DNA of 64,000 bases, taken from contig CACNEB010000002.1 in NCBI GenBank assembly GCA_902619375.1, positions 58,693 to 122,692 on the forward strand. Reading direction: 5' to 3'. The notes below the pieces were generated by a model. It saw only the letters and a list, made by a program, of their open reading frames with translations, was not told the origin of the DNA and did not search any database. The DNA comes from an uncultured Alphaproteobacteria bacterium (GTDB lineage: Bacteria > Pseudomonadota > Alphaproteobacteria > HIMB59). Below are positions 9,074 through 19,353 of the stretch, piece after piece. Positions within the stretch are counted from its first letter, which is position 1; every line of letters starts with the position of its first letter. The translations under genes were made by a program, and so were the position numbers.

Positions 9074-12000
9074 AAAAGATATATCTAAAATATTAGTTAT
9101 TGGCTCTGGTCCTATCATTATAGGTCAAGCATGTGAATTTGATTACTCTGGCAGTCAAGCATGTAAGGCACTTAAAAAAGAAGGTTATGAAGTTGTTTTA
9201 ATCAACTCTAATCCAGCAACTATAATGACAGACCCAGAATTCGCAGATAAAACTTATATTGAGCCTATTGATAAAGAAATTGTAAAAAAAATAATTGATA
9301 AAGAGAAACCCGATGCAATTTTACCAACAATGGGAGGTCAAACAGCTCTTAATATTATCAGAGAGTTAAACAAAGAGAATTATTTTAAAAATTGTTCAAT
9401 CAAAATTTTAGGTGCTAGTCCAAGATCTATCGATGTAGCTGAAGATAGAAAATTATTTGCCGAAGCGATGACTGAAATTGGACTCGAGACGCCATTTAGT
9501 ATAATAGTTGATGACAAGTCTGATCTAAATAAAATAGTTAATGAAGTAAGTTTTCCATTAATTTTAAGACCTTTTTATACTCTTGGGGGAACTGGTGGTG
9601 GTATTGTATACGACAAAGATGAATTTATATCAAAGGTCAAAAATGCTATCGATTTAAGTCCTGTATCAAAAACTCTTGTTGAAGAGTCCTTAATTGGATG
9701 GAAAGAATTTGAATTTGAGGTAGTTAGAGATAATTTAGATAATTCAATAATAGTTTGTTCAATAGAGAACTTAGATCCAATGGGAGTACATACTGGGGAT
9801 AGTATTACAATCGCTCCAGCACTTACATTGACTGATAAAGAATATCAAAAACTAAGAAATCAAAGTATTGCTATTCTGAGAAAAATTGGAGTAGAAACTG
9901 GTGGTTCAAATGTCCAATTTGCAGTAAATCCAGAAAATGGAAGGATATTGATTATTGAAATGAATCCTCGAGTTAGTAGGTCATCTGCATTAGCCTCTAA
10001 AGCTACAGGTTTCCCTATTGCTAAAATAGCAGCATTGTTAGCAGTAGGTTACACATTAGATGAATTAGAAAATGATATTACTAAGGTAACTCCAGCAAGT
10101 TTTGAACCAGTTATAGACTATATCGTGACCAAAATACCAAAATTTAATTTTGAAAAATTTCAAGGGACACCTAGTGAGTTAAATACTGCTATGAAATCTG
10201 TTGGTGAAATTATGTCTATAGGTAGAACTTTTAAAGAGTCTCTTTTAAAAGCTTTCTACTCAATAGAGTCAGATAACTTTGGTTTAGATATAAGTCATGA
10301 ATTATTAAATATTAAAGATGAAAATTTAAAAAATTTACTTACAAAGCAAAGACCTGATAGATTATTAATAGTCGCAGAAGCTATAAGACGTAAGATACCT
10401 ATAACTGAAATAAACGAATTAACATATATTGATATGTTTTTTTTGAGAGAAATAAATGAGATTATAAAAATTGAGCAACAATTAGTAAAGGCAGGTAGTA
10501 GTTTAGAAAAAAATTTATTTATTTTTGCCAAAAAAATTGGTTTTTCTAATCATCATATAAGCAATTTAACAAAAATTAGTATAAATGAAATTTACGATCT
10601 TCAGGAAAAAAATAACTTAAAAACAGTATTTAAAAGAGTAGACACTTGCGGAAATGAATTTGACTCTTCTACTGCATATCTTTATTCAACATTTATCTCT
10701 GAAACAAATGAATTTAGTTGTGAGTCTAGACCAACGAATAAGAAAAAGATAATTATTCTTGGCTCTGGTCCTAATAGAATAGGCCAAGGTATAGAATTTG
10801 ATTATTGTTGTGTGCAAGCTGTAAAATCTTTTCAGAAACTTGGTTATGAAACAATTATGATTAATTGTAATCCTGAGACAGTCTCAACTGATTATGATAC
10901 TTCAGATAAACTATATTTTGAGCCTTTGGACTTTGAATATGTTAAAAATATAATTGATAAAGAAAACGAGAAAGGTGTTGTCGAGGGTGTTATTGTTCAA
11001 TTTGGTGGGCAGACACCTTTAAGAATAGCTAATAAACTTAAGGAATATGGATATAAGATATTAGGCACATCTTTCGAAGCGATAGACATATCTGAAGACA
11101 GAGAGAGATTTCAAAAATTAATTCAAAAGGTAGGTTTAAAACAACCAAAAAGTGATATCTCTTTAGGAACAAAAGAACTTGTCACTAAATCCTCTAAGCT
11201 TAAGTTTCCTATTTTATTAAGACCTTCATATGTCCTAGGAGGAAGAATGATGGAAAAAATGGCTAATTTAGATGATGTACAAGATTATATTGATCAAAAC
11301 TATTGGGCACTAGAAAATAATGTGATTCTAATCGATGAGTTTCTTCAGAATGCAAAAGAGGTAGATGTTGATGTATTAAGAGATAATCAGGGTAATACCA
11401 TGATAGCTGGAATTATGGAACATATTGAAGAGGCTGGTATTCACTCAGGTGATAGTGCTTGTAGCATACCTCCCTTTTCTCTTAATGATAAGATTATATC
11501 AGATATAAAAAAATTTAGTATCTCTCTTGTGAATGAATTGAAGATACTTGGTTTGATGAATATTCAATATGCTATCAAAGATGATGAAATTTTTATACTT
11601 GAAGCAAATCCTAGAGCTAGTAGAACTATACCTTTTTTAGCTAAGGCAATAGGAATACCATTCATTAAAATTGCAGCTGAATTAATTGTAGGTAAAACTC
11701 TTACTGAAGAGTATCAGAATTTTGATAACAATACTTTACCTTACTTTGCAATTAAGGAGGCTGTATTTCCATTCAATAAATTTCCAAACACCGATGTAAT
11801 ACTTGGCCCGGAGATGAAAAGCACTGGTGAGGTTATGGGTATAGACGAGAATTTTTATTTGGCTTATTTCAAAAGTCAAATTGGTGCAGGACAAAAACTA
11901 AATGACTTAAAAAATATATTCATCTCTGTTAAAAATGAAGATAAGCAAAGTATATCTGAAATAGCTAAATCTTTCATAGAAAATGGTTATAATTTATATA

Positions 12001-12305
12001 CAACAAAAGGAACACACGACTTTTTATTGAAAAAGGGAATTTCTTCAAATTTAATTAACAAGGTGGCTGAAGGATCACCACATGTAGTAGAGTATATAAA
12101 ACAAAATAAGATTGATTTAGTTATAAATACAACAGAAAAAAAACAGGCAATAATTGATAGTTTTACCATAAGGAGAACGTCTGTTGATCTTAATATTCCA
12201 TATTACACCAACCTAAGAAGTGCAGAAATACTGATTAAATCACTGATTACATTAAAAAATAAGCCTATTTCCGTAAAACCTATTCAAAATCATCATTCTT
12301 TTTAG
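9063..12305 (+). CDS. carB: Carbamoyl-phosphate synthase large subunit
   Basis: Duplicated ATP-grasp halves with [28 protein letters not shown] and [25 protein letters not shown]. Confidence 0.98.
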   Translation: MPARKDISKILVIGSGPIIIGQACEFDYSGSQACKALKKEGYEVVLINSNPATIMTDPEFADKTYIEPIDKEIVKKIIDKEKPDAILPTMGGQTALNIIRELNKENYFKNCSIKILGASPRSIDVAEDRKLFAEAMTEIGLETPFSIIVDDKSDLNKIVNEVSFPLILRPFYTLGGTGGGIVYDKDEFISKVKNAIDLSPVSKTLVEESLIGWKEFEFEVVRDNLDNSIIVCSIENLDPMGVHTGDSITIAPALTLTDKEYQKLRNQSIAILRKIGVETGGSNVQFAVNPENGRILIIEMNPRVSRSSALASKATGFPIAKIAALLAVGYTLDELENDITKVTPASFEPVIDYIVTKIPKFNFEKFQGTPSELNTAMKSVGEIMSIGRTFKESLLKAFYSIESDNFGLDISHELLNIKDENLKNLLTKQRPDRLLIVAEAIRRKIPITEINELTYIDMFFLREINEIIKIEQQLVKAGSSLEKNLFIFAKKIGFSNHHISNLTKISINEIYDLQEKNNLKTVFKRVDTCGNEFDSSTAYLYSTFISETNEFSCESRPTNKKKIIILGSGPNRIGQGIEFDYCCVQAVKSFQKLGYETIMINCNPETVSTDYDTSDKLYFEPLDFEYVKNIIDKENEKGVVEGVIVQFGGQTPLRIANKLKEYGYKILGTSFEAIDISEDRERFQKLIQKVGLKQPKSDISLGTKELVTKSSKLKFPILLRPSYVLGGRMMEKMANLDDVQDYIDQNYWALENNVILIDEFLQNAKEVDVDVLRDNQGNTMIAGIMEHIEEAGIHSGDSACSIPPFSLNDKIISDIKKFSISLVNELKILGLMNIQYAIKDDEIFILEANPRASRTIPFLAKAIGIPFIKIAAELIVGKTLTEEYQNFDNNTLPYFAIKEAVFPFNKFPNTDVILGPEMKSTGEVMGIDENFYLAYFKSQIGAGQKLNDLKNIFISVKNEDKQSISEIAKSFIENGYNLYTTKGTHDFLLKKGISSNLINKVAEGSPHVVEYIKQNKIDLVINTTEKKQAIIDSFTIRRTSVDLNIPYYTNLRSAEILIKSLITLKNKPISVKPIQNHHSF

Positions 12306-12372
12306 TAAATAATTCATTTGTAATAGCACATAAAATTCAATATTTTCTACAACTTAATAAAATACTAATAAA

Positions 12373-12846
12373 ATGGAAAAGATACCAATGACAGAAGAGG
12401 GGCAAAAAAAACTCCTCGATGAACTAAAACATCTTAAAACAGTTGAAAGGCCAATCATTATTAAGGCCATAGCTGATGCTAGAAGTAACGGTGACCTTTC
12501 TGAGAACGCTGAATATCATGCAGCTAGAGAAAAACAAAGCTTCATCGAAGGACGAGTGGCTGAGATAGAGAGCATTATTGCTCAAGCAGAACTGATAGAC
12601 GTATCAAAACTATCAGGAACGGTTGTAAAATTTGGAGCTACTGTTTCTATTATAAACTTAGACAATGATAAAGAGTCTAAGTATCAGTTAGTTGGAGAGG
12701 TGGAAGCTGACATAGAACAAAAAAAAATATCTGTAACTAGCCCTATTGCAAGAGCTTTAATTGGAAAGAAAAAGGGTGATTATATAGAAGTATCAACACC
12801 AAAAGGTATAACTTCATACGAAATTAAGTCAGTAAGATTTAAATAA
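12373..12846 (+). CDS. greA: Transcription elongation factor GreA
   Basis: IPMTEEGQKKLLDELKHLKTVERPIIIKAIADARSNGDLSENAEYHAAREKQSFIEGRVAEIE. Confidence 0.97.
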   Translation: MEKIPMTEEGQKKLLDELKHLKTVERPIIIKAIADARSNGDLSENAEYHAAREKQSFIEGRVAEIESIIAQAELIDVSKLSGTVVKFGATVSIINLDNDKESKYQLVGEVEADIEQKKISVTSPIARALIGKKKGDYIEVSTPKGITSYEIKSVRFK

Positions 12847-12852
12847 TAAAAT

Positions 12853-13794
12853 TTGAATACCTACAAAGTAATTACCATCAGTGAAGGTGCTGCTGGTATG
12901 AGAAGTCAAATAGAGGGACTCGCTAATTTAATATCTGACTCTCACGTAAATTACAATTTAAAACTTAAATCTATTTTCAAAAATTTACCTATTGAGTTAA
13001 TACCTACCAGTAATTTTGCATATACTAATTTATCTTTATTAAAGATTGAAAAAAATACAATTCTTATCAGTTGTGGTAAAAAAAGTGTCAAAGCATCTGT
13101 TTATTTAAAAAGAAAGTTTAAGGATTTAATTTTTAATATACACATACAAGACCCGAAAATAAATTATAAGCTTTTTGATCTTATTGTTTGCCCAGAACAT
13201 GATAATTTAAATTTTGATAATTGTATTTCAACTTTATTAGCCATACATAATATTAAATTCAAAAAAAATATTAGAAATAAAAATACAATAAATTTTATTA
13301 TTGGCGGACCAAACAAGTATTTTAAATTTCAACGGCAAACTCATGAAAAAATTTTAAATGAAATAAAATTTTTAAGTAATAAGTATAAAGTTAATGTTAT
13401 ACCATCACGAAGAACACCAGTAGAACTCATAAAAGAATTATCAAAAATTGATAATGAAAATGTTATTACCTTCAATGATTTATTTAATCCAAAGAAGTAT
13501 GGTGAGCTTCTATCTGAGGGTAATTTACAAGTTGTAACTTGGGACTCAATATCCATGATATCTGAAGCTATATCCTCTGAAGCTGGTACTTTTTTATTTA
13601 AGTTTGAAGAAAAATTTTGCCCAAAAAGATATCTTAAGTTTTTTGATAAAATTACAAAGCTTAATTTCGCACAATTTTATAATCAAAATTTAAAACCTTA
13701 TGAAATCTCTATTGATGAGTATAACAAAAATCTTAAAACTAAGATCTTGAATAAGATACAATCTAATTTAAGGTTTAAAATTATCGATGCTTAA
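12853..13794 (+). CDS. Mitochondrial fission ELM1-like family protein
   Basis: SEGAAGMRSQIEGLA, FNIHIQDPKI, LIVCPEHD, IIGGPNKYF, PSRRTP and VTWDSISMISEAISS pattern. Confidence 0.8.
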   Translation: MNTYKVITISEGAAGMRSQIEGLANLISDSHVNYNLKLKSIFKNLPIELIPTSNFAYTNLSLLKIEKNTILISCGKKSVKASVYLKRKFKDLIFNIHIQDPKINYKLFDLIVCPEHDNLNFDNCISTLLAIHNIKFKKNIRNKNTINFIIGGPNKYFKFQRQTHEKILNEIKFLSNKYKVNVIPSRRTPVELIKELSKIDNENVITFNDLFNPKKYGELLSEGNLQVVTWDSISMISEAISSEAGTFLFKFEEKFCPKRYLKFFDKITKLNFAQFYNQNLKPYEISIDEYNKNLKTKILNKIQSNLRFKIIDA

Positions 13795-14413
13795 GGAATC
13801 AATATTAAATCGTTGTAAAACATGCCTAGACCCTTTCATCCATTGGGAGCTAGACTCCCCTTTAACTGATGGACTTATAAACGAACTAAATGATGTAAAT
13901 ATATCTGATGCACCTCGGTCTTTTGACGGTACTAGAGCTGCTGATGCTGGTGGAGAAGGGATAGATGGTAAACTTAGAGTTTTTTTGGAAAGTGATAATT
14001 CAAAAAACTTATCAAATGGTATGCGTTTAATTGATGATTTAAGGGATAAGGATGTAATTGAGTCTATCCAAGATAAAATTAAAAAAAATTTATCAAATAG
14101 TTTTATTAGAATAGAGTATATTTCAGACCGTAAAGGTTTTTGGCTAAAACCACATTTGGATATTAAAGAAAAACTAATGACAATGATGTTATTTATTAAT
14201 ACCTATGACGAAGCAGAAAATCTTGGAACAGATTTTTATGATACTGATATGAAACTTGTTAAGACAGTTCCCTACAAACATAATACTGGTTATTTTTTTG
14301 CCTCTGGAAATAATACTTGGCACGGACTTGAAAAAAAAGAAATTAAGGTTGAGAGAAGATGTATGCAAATAAATTATGTAACCTTTCCTACTAGCTGGCC
14401 AATAAATGGGTGA
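13787..14413 (+). CDS. 2OG-Fe(II) oxygenase family protein
   Basis: KPHLDIKEKLMTMMLFIN (HxD), TGYFFASGNNTWHGLEKKEIKVERRCMQINYV distal His/Arg. Confidence 0.7.
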   Translation: MLKESILNRCKTCLDPFIHWELDSPLTDGLINELNDVNISDAPRSFDGTRAADAGGEGIDGKLRVFLESDNSKNLSNGMRLIDDLRDKDVIESIQDKIKKNLSNSFIRIEYISDRKGFWLKPHLDIKEKLMTMMLFINTYDEAENLGTDFYDTDMKLVKTVPYKHNTGYFFASGNNTWHGLEKKEIKVERRCMQINYVTFPTSWPING

Positions 14414-15326
14414 TATTAATAATGTTATTATTATAGGTTCAGGGCCTGCTGGTTATACTGCTGCAATATATGCTGCCAGAGCTAATTTAAAGCCTATTTT
14501 AGTGAGTGGTTTTCAGCCTGGTGGTCAACTCACCATAACCACTGATGTAGAAAACTACCCAGGGTATGAAGATCCTATCCAAGGGCCTTGGCTAATGGAA
14601 CAAATGCAAAAGCAAGCCGCACAAGTTGGTACTGAAATAATCAACTCACAAGTGACAGAAGTTTTTTTAAACGAAAAAATTAAAAAATTAAATTTAGATA
14701 ATGGCACAACTCTAAACTCCAAAACTGTGATAATTAGTACAGGAGCACAAGCAAGATGGCTTGGTTTAGAAAATGAGACTAAATTTCAAGGTCATGGACT
14801 ATCAGCTTGTGCAACTTGTGATGGTTTTTTCTTTAAAGATAAAGAGGTTGCAGTAATTGGTGGTGGAAATAGTGCAGCTGAGGAAGCATTATTTTTAACT
14901 AAGTTTGCAACAAAAGTTTACCTTGTTCACAGAAGGGATAAACTAAGAGCTGAAAAAATATTACAAGATCGATTGAAACAAAATTCTAAAATAGAGTTTA
15001 TTTGGAATAGTGAAGTAACTAAGTTTAATGGCAATGATGATTTAGACTCGATAGAATTGTTAAATAAGCAAGACAATAAAATTTCAAATCTCAAAATAGA
15101 TGGTGTATTTATTGCGATAGGTCACGATCCAGCAACACAATTATTTAAAGGTCAACTAAAAATGGATGAGGGTGGATACATTATTACAGATCCAGATAGT
15201 ACAAAGACCTCGATTGAAGGGGTATTTGCAGCAGGAGATGTTAAAGATAAAATTTATAGACAGGCTGTTACTGCTGCTGGTATGGGATGTATGGCAGCTT
15301 TAGAAGTTGAAAAGTATCTAGATTAA
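14406..15326 (+). CDS. trxB: Thioredoxin-disulfide reductase
   Basis: IIGSGPAGYTAAIYAARA, SACATCDGFFF redox CxxC, GVFAAGDVKDKIYRQAVTAAGMGCMAALE. Confidence 0.97.
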   Translation: MGDINNVIIIGSGPAGYTAAIYAARANLKPILVSGFQPGGQLTITTDVENYPGYEDPIQGPWLMEQMQKQAAQVGTEIINSQVTEVFLNEKIKKLNLDNGTTLNSKTVIISTGAQARWLGLENETKFQGHGLSACATCDGFFFKDKEVAVIGGGNSAAEEALFLTKFATKVYLVHRRDKLRAEKILQDRLKQNSKIEFIWNSEVTKFNGNDDLDSIELLNKQDNKISNLKIDGVFIAIGHDPATQLFKGQLKMDEGGYIITDPDSTKTSIEGVFAAGDVKDKIYRQAVTAAGMGCMAALEVEKYLD

Positions 15327-15328
15327 CT

Positions 15329-15454
15329 TTAGCCTTGTCTGGCTTTCATTCTTGGGTTGGTTTTATTGATTACATATAACCTACCCTTTCTTCTAACCAG
15401 TTGATTATTCTTATCTCTGGTTTTTGCTGTTTTAAGAGAACTTTTAATTTTCAT
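15329..15454 (-). CDS. rpmJ: 50S ribosomal protein L36 (41 aa; absent from the ORF track)
   Basis: Reverse-strand translation [41 protein letters not shown] matches the long bacterial L36 type. Confidence 0.93.
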   Translation of the reverse strand: MKIKSSLKTAKTRDKNNQLVRRKGRLYVINKTNPRMKARQG

Positions 15455-15493
15455 AATTTAATGTATTAGTTATAAACAATAAGGCAGAAATTT

Positions 15494-15910
15494 ATGTTAA
15501 TTAATGAAAAAATCAACAAAATTAAGGAAGATTTCTCATTTTTTGATAATTGGGAAGATAAATATCAATACCTTATAGATTTAGGAAAAAAACTCCCTGA
15601 TCTTGAGGATAAATATAAAACTGAGGAATATCGTGTTCAAGGTTGTACATCAAATCTATGGATGGTGCCAAAAATCAATGATGGAAAAATCAACCTTTTA
15701 GGTTCAAGCGACTCTGTAATTGTAAAAGGCTTGTTTTATTTAGTTTATTTTGCTTATAACGATGAAACTCCTGAAACAATAATAAACACCCCATTATCTT
15801 TTTTTGAAGAAATTGGTCTTTCTTCCCATCTAGGTCAATCAAGATCTAACGGCCTTAATTCGCTAAGAAAAAAAATAACTTCTATAGCGACAGATTTATC
15901 AAATAAATAA
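15494..15910 (+). CDS. sufE: SufE family Fe-S cluster assembly protein
   Basis: KIKEDFSFFDNWEDKYQYLIDLGKKLP...YRVQGCTSNLWM with conserved Cys. Confidence 0.93.
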   Translation: MLINEKINKIKEDFSFFDNWEDKYQYLIDLGKKLPDLEDKYKTEEYRVQGCTSNLWMVPKINDGKINLLGSSDSVIVKGLFYLVYFAYNDETPETIINTPLSFFEEIGLSSHLGQSRSNGLNSLRKKITSIATDLSNK

Positions 15911-15945
15911 ATTTTATTGATAGTAAACTATGCTAATTTCAATAA

Positions 15946-16503
15946 ATGAGCTTGATTAAATTAATTATTTCAATTTCATTTTTACTATTTTCTAGCAATT
16001 TATATTCTAAGGAGGATGTCATCAATTTACAACTTAAAGACGGAGTCGTCAAAATAAAGACCTTTGAAGATAAGGCACCTAAGCATGTTAAACAAATTAC
16101 TGATCTAGTTGCAAAAGGCAGTTACGATGGGGTAGTTTTTCACAGAGTAATAGATGGTTTTATGGCCCAAACAGGAGATGTTCAGTTTGGGAATTCAAAT
16201 TCAGATACCTATGATTTAAGAAGAGCTGGCACAGGTGGTTCTGGTAATAATATTGAAGCAGAATTTAATGACATGCCACATAAAAGAGGAACTTTAAGCA
16301 TGGCACGTGCACAAGATCCTAATAGTGCTGATAGTCAATTTTTTATTTGCTTCGGTGATACTCCACATTTAGATGGACAATATACTGTTTGGGGCGAAGT
16401 AATCGAAGGAATGGAGTTTGTTGATGCAATCAAAAAAGGCGATCCTATAAAAAATGGTCTTGTAGATAATCCAGATAAGATCATCAAAATGTGGATTGAA
16501 TAA
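15946..16503 (+). CDS. Cyclophilin-type peptidyl-prolyl cis-trans isomerase, secreted
   Basis: Signal peptide; YDGVVFHRVIDGFMAQTGD, GTLSMARAQDPNSADSQFFICF, LDGQYTVWGEVIEGM. Confidence 0.95.
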   Translation: MSLIKLIISISFLLFSSNLYSKEDVINLQLKDGVVKIKTFEDKAPKHVKQITDLVAKGSYDGVVFHRVIDGFMAQTGDVQFGNSNSDTYDLRRAGTGGSGNNIEAEFNDMPHKRGTLSMARAQDPNSADSQFFICFGDTPHLDGQYTVWGEVIEGMEFVDAIKKGDPIKNGLVDNPDKIIKMWIE

Positions 16504-16505
16504 AT

Positions 16506-17789
16506 TTACTTTTGAGTAATTTTTAATTCAATTCTTCGATTTTCTTTAAGATTCTCTCTGGTATCTCCTGTGTTAATAGGTTGATATTCGCCATAACCGT
16601 TTGCTGACAATTTGTTAGCAGGGATACCTTGTTGAATAAGAAATTTTACGACCTCAAGCGCTCTAGCATGAGATAGCTCCCAATTTGATGGAAATTGAGA
16701 AGTTGAAATAGGTATTTTATCAGTGTGCCCATCTATTTGTAAAATCCAATTTAAGTCAGATGGTATTGACTCTGCAACTTCAATAATTGTTTTGGTAATA
16801 AGAGATAGAGCAATCCTACCTTCTTCTTGAATATTTGCACTTCCGGAGTCAAATAGGATCTCAGATTGAAAAATAAATCTATCCCCTTTAATTTGGATAT
16901 CGTCTCTATCAGCTAAAGCTTCAGATAACTTGCCAAAAAATTCTGATTTATACTTTTGTAATTTGAATAATTCACTTGTAAGCACTCGATTTAATCTATC
17001 TCCTAACTCTCCGAGTTCTATCTCATTTTGAGCAATTTCAGCCTCTTTAGACTCCAGTAAGTTATTTAAGAGATTAATTTCATTACTAAGTATCTCGATA
17101 TCCAAGGCTAAATTAGATATCAAATTTAGGGCCTCATTTAAATCACTTGATTGTATTGCTGACACCTCCTCTAAATCAGATAATTTGTTTTGTAATTCTT
17201 GATTTATATTCTCTGAAGAATTTAATGATTCTAAAAGATTTTCAATTCTATTTTGTGACTCGCCAATTTGTCCAACTAGCTCACTGTTTTCTCCACCAAG
17301 TTTTACTAAATCTGATTTTAATATTTCTTGTTGTTTATTTAATTCAGAGAGATTTTGCTGAAGAGTTTCTCTATCAGCTAGAGATAAAGATAACTCATCA
17401 GTAATTTTAGCAATTATCGTATTTAATTTATCTATATCAAGTGCTTGGTCTTGAATGATCGTATCTTGAGCTAAAATTTGAGATTGTTTAATAGAAATCT
17501 CTTCATCAAGTTTTTTAATTAAATTTTGTCTGTCAATTAATTCAATCTCTTTATCTGTAAGTGTTACATCTTGTTCCACAATAGTTTCGTCTTGTATAAC
17601 AATTGTCTTTTCTAAACTTTGTATTTGCTCATTTTTTCCTACAACAAGATCTCCCAAATAAACTTGAGCAACTGTAAATAGTAAAACTATAAAAATAATA
17701 ACCATCAACGTAGATGCCAATACATCTACAAATCCAGGCCATATTATATTTCCATTATCTGAACTTTGAGTTTTAGAGAGATAGCTCAC
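16506..17789 (-). CDS. MotB/OmpA-like protein: N-terminal TM, long coiled coil, C-terminal peptidoglycan-binding domain
   Basis: WPGFVDVLASTLMVIIFIVLLFTVAQ TM segment, about 200-aa heptad-rich region, C-terminal LQIDGHTDKIPI...NWELSHARALEVVKFLIQQGIPANKLSANGYGEYQPI...NRRIELKI. Confidence 0.85.
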   Translation of the reverse strand: MSYLSKTQSSDNGNIIWPGFVDVLASTLMVIIFIVLLFTVAQVYLGDLVVGKNEQIQSLEKTIVIQDETIVEQDVTLTDKEIELIDRQNLIKKLDEEISIKQSQILAQDTIIQDQALDIDKLNTIIAKITDELSLSLADRETLQQNLSELNKQQEILKSDLVKLGGENSELVGQIGESQNRIENLLESLNSSENINQELQNKLSDLEEVSAIQSSDLNEALNLISNLALDIEILSNEINLLNNLLESKEAEIAQNEIELGELGDRLNRVLTSELFKLQKYKSEFFGKLSEALADRDDIQIKGDRFIFQSEILFDSGSANIQEEGRIALSLITKTIIEVAESIPSDLNWILQIDGHTDKIPISTSQFPSNWELSHARALEVVKFLIQQGIPANKLSANGYGEYQPINTGDTRENLKENRRIELKITQK

Positions 17790-18646
17790 TTTTTGTCTAA
17801 GTCTTTGATAGACTTGCTTACAGACCTAAGTTCTGTAATAACTTCTTTCCTTAAATCGTCATTAGAATTTTTCATACTATCAACCAAATCGTCAAGCTTA
17901 GAAACAATATTTTGAGAGAAGTTGGTGCTATCGGAGTTCTGATTAAATTTATTTGTATTGGGGCTAGTTCTATAAAAAAGTCGAATTTGATTTTCACAAA
18001 ATTCATAATAATTCTGCTTAATGCCTCTAGTGATTATTTCATAAAGTCCTAAAATCAAAGAAGCTACCAAACCAAACAATGATGAGCTAAAGGCTATTGT
18101 CATACCAGATAAAGGTGATTTTAATCCATCTTTTAGATTGTTAAAAAATGCCCCAAAATCTTGTTCTTCAACTGACAAACTATCAATAACATTTGAAACA
18201 CTCCCTATAGTTAAAAGTAATCCATAAAAAGTTCCTATAAGCCCTAAAAAAATAGCTAGGTTGATAAGATATTTTGATATGTCACTACCACTTTCAACCG
18301 TAGATAAAAGATCATCTAGTATCTCATCAAGTGTTTTAGTTATACTTTTGTTAGTGATTGTTATACCAAGATTATTTGCAATAGATTTGGTAATTGGATA
18401 GTTGTTTAAAGATGAGTCGTTTAATTTTAATTTTCCAAATGCAACAGAATTCATAAATCTAAATTCTGAACTTAAGGTAAATATCTTAAAAGAATAGAGA
18501 AGGAAACCAATTATAAGCGTTAAAAGAATTATTCCATTAATATAAGGGTTAGCATCAAAATAATATTTAATTTCCTCATATCCGATTACAAGAATTATTA
18601 CTATTAAGATTGAAAATAGTAAATAAGCTAAAAAGTTTTTAGTCAT
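17786..18646 (-). CDS. MotA/TolQ/ExbB proton channel family protein
   Basis: Multiple TM segments, NLAIFLGLIGTFYGLLLTIGSV and GLKSPLSGMTIAFSSSLFGLVASLILG; paired with the OmpA/MotB-like gene. Confidence 0.85.
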   Translation of the reverse strand: MTKNFLAYLLFSILIVIILVIGYEEIKYYFDANPYINGIILLTLIIGFLLYSFKIFTLSSEFRFMNSVAFGKLKLNDSSLNNYPITKSIANNLGITITNKSITKTLDEILDDLLSTVESGSDISKYLINLAIFLGLIGTFYGLLLTIGSVSNVIDSLSVEEQDFGAFFNNLKDGLKSPLSGMTIAFSSSLFGLVASLILGLYEIITRGIKQNYYEFCENQIRLFYRTSPNTNKFNQNSDSTNFSQNIVSKLDDLVDSMKNSNDDLRKEVITELRSVSKSIKDLDKK

Positions 18647-18699
18647 TCAGCATAAAAATAAACGAATTTTTCAAATTAACAATTGGATAATTATTTAAA

Positions 18700-19185
18700 T
18701 TAGAAATTTCTATTGTAAATCAAGTAATAATTATTTGTGCCTGGATTTACGGAGGCTAAACCAGCATTAGAAATGTGATGAGATCCTAAACCAAATCTAG
18801 ATTTTTTAGATATACTATAGAATATATTAATCTCAGATTTAAATTGGAGATTATTTCCTAAGTCTTTGCCATCACCATTGCTGTATATGCCAGCAGAAGA
18901 TGAAAGGTTTAAATAAATCAAGTCTGTTCCAATATTTGTTTCAAACCCACCATAAAACATAGAGGCTCGTTCAACTGTTATGAAACCTCCAAATACTGGG
19001 TTGACAGTTAAATAATTAATCAAGTCTATTTTATTATTTGATAAATGATAATTTAGACCAAATAAATTTGTCGTATTATCATCATCGTAATCATAGGTAC
19101 CTCCAAAAATTGAGTAACTATTAGCATTTAAAGTTATATTTGAAGATAGGATAAATATTAAAAAACTAAGTATATATTTATTCAT
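18700..19185 (-). CDS. Acyloxyacyl hydrolase / lipid A deacylase PagL-like outer-membrane protein
   Basis: Signal peptide; SRFGLGSHHISNAGLASVNPGTNNYYLIYNRNF resembles the PagL H-x-S-N-A-G...NPG C-terminus. Confidence 0.7.
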   Translation of the reverse strand: MNKYILSFLIFILSSNITLNANSYSIFGGTYDYDDDNTTNLFGLNYHLSNNKIDLINYLTVNPVFGGFITVERASMFYGGFETNIGTDLIYLNLSSSAGIYSNGDGKDLGNNLQFKSEINIFYSISKKSRFGLGSHHISNAGLASVNPGTNNYYLIYNRNF

Positions 19186-19221
19186 TCATTGAAACCATAC
19201 ACCATCAATTTAAAAAGTAAA

Positions 19222-19298
19222 TGGTGGGCGTGACAGGATTCGAACCTGTGACCCCTTGCGTGTCGAGCAAGTACTCTAACCAACTGAGCTACACGCCC
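19222..19298 (-). tRNA. tRNA-Val (GAC anticodon) with unusual C33; CCA encoded
   Basis: Cloverleaf GGGCGTG-TA-GCTC-AGTTGGTTA-GAGT-A-CTTGC-TCGACAC-GCAAG-GGGTC-ACAGG-TTCGAAT-CCTGT-CACGCCC-ACCA; A73 discriminator. Confidence 0.8.
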
Positions 19299-19353
19299 AT
19301 AAAAATAGGGATAAGTACTTTTAAATTAAATTAAAAATTAGTAAATAAAATTC

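Noticed and set aside
16506-18646. Zorya-type anti-phage defence system
   Set aside because: Only motor-like genes are present; no ZorC/ZorD/ZorE-like nuclease or helicase partners, the coiled coil is on the OmpA partner, and neighbours are housekeeping.
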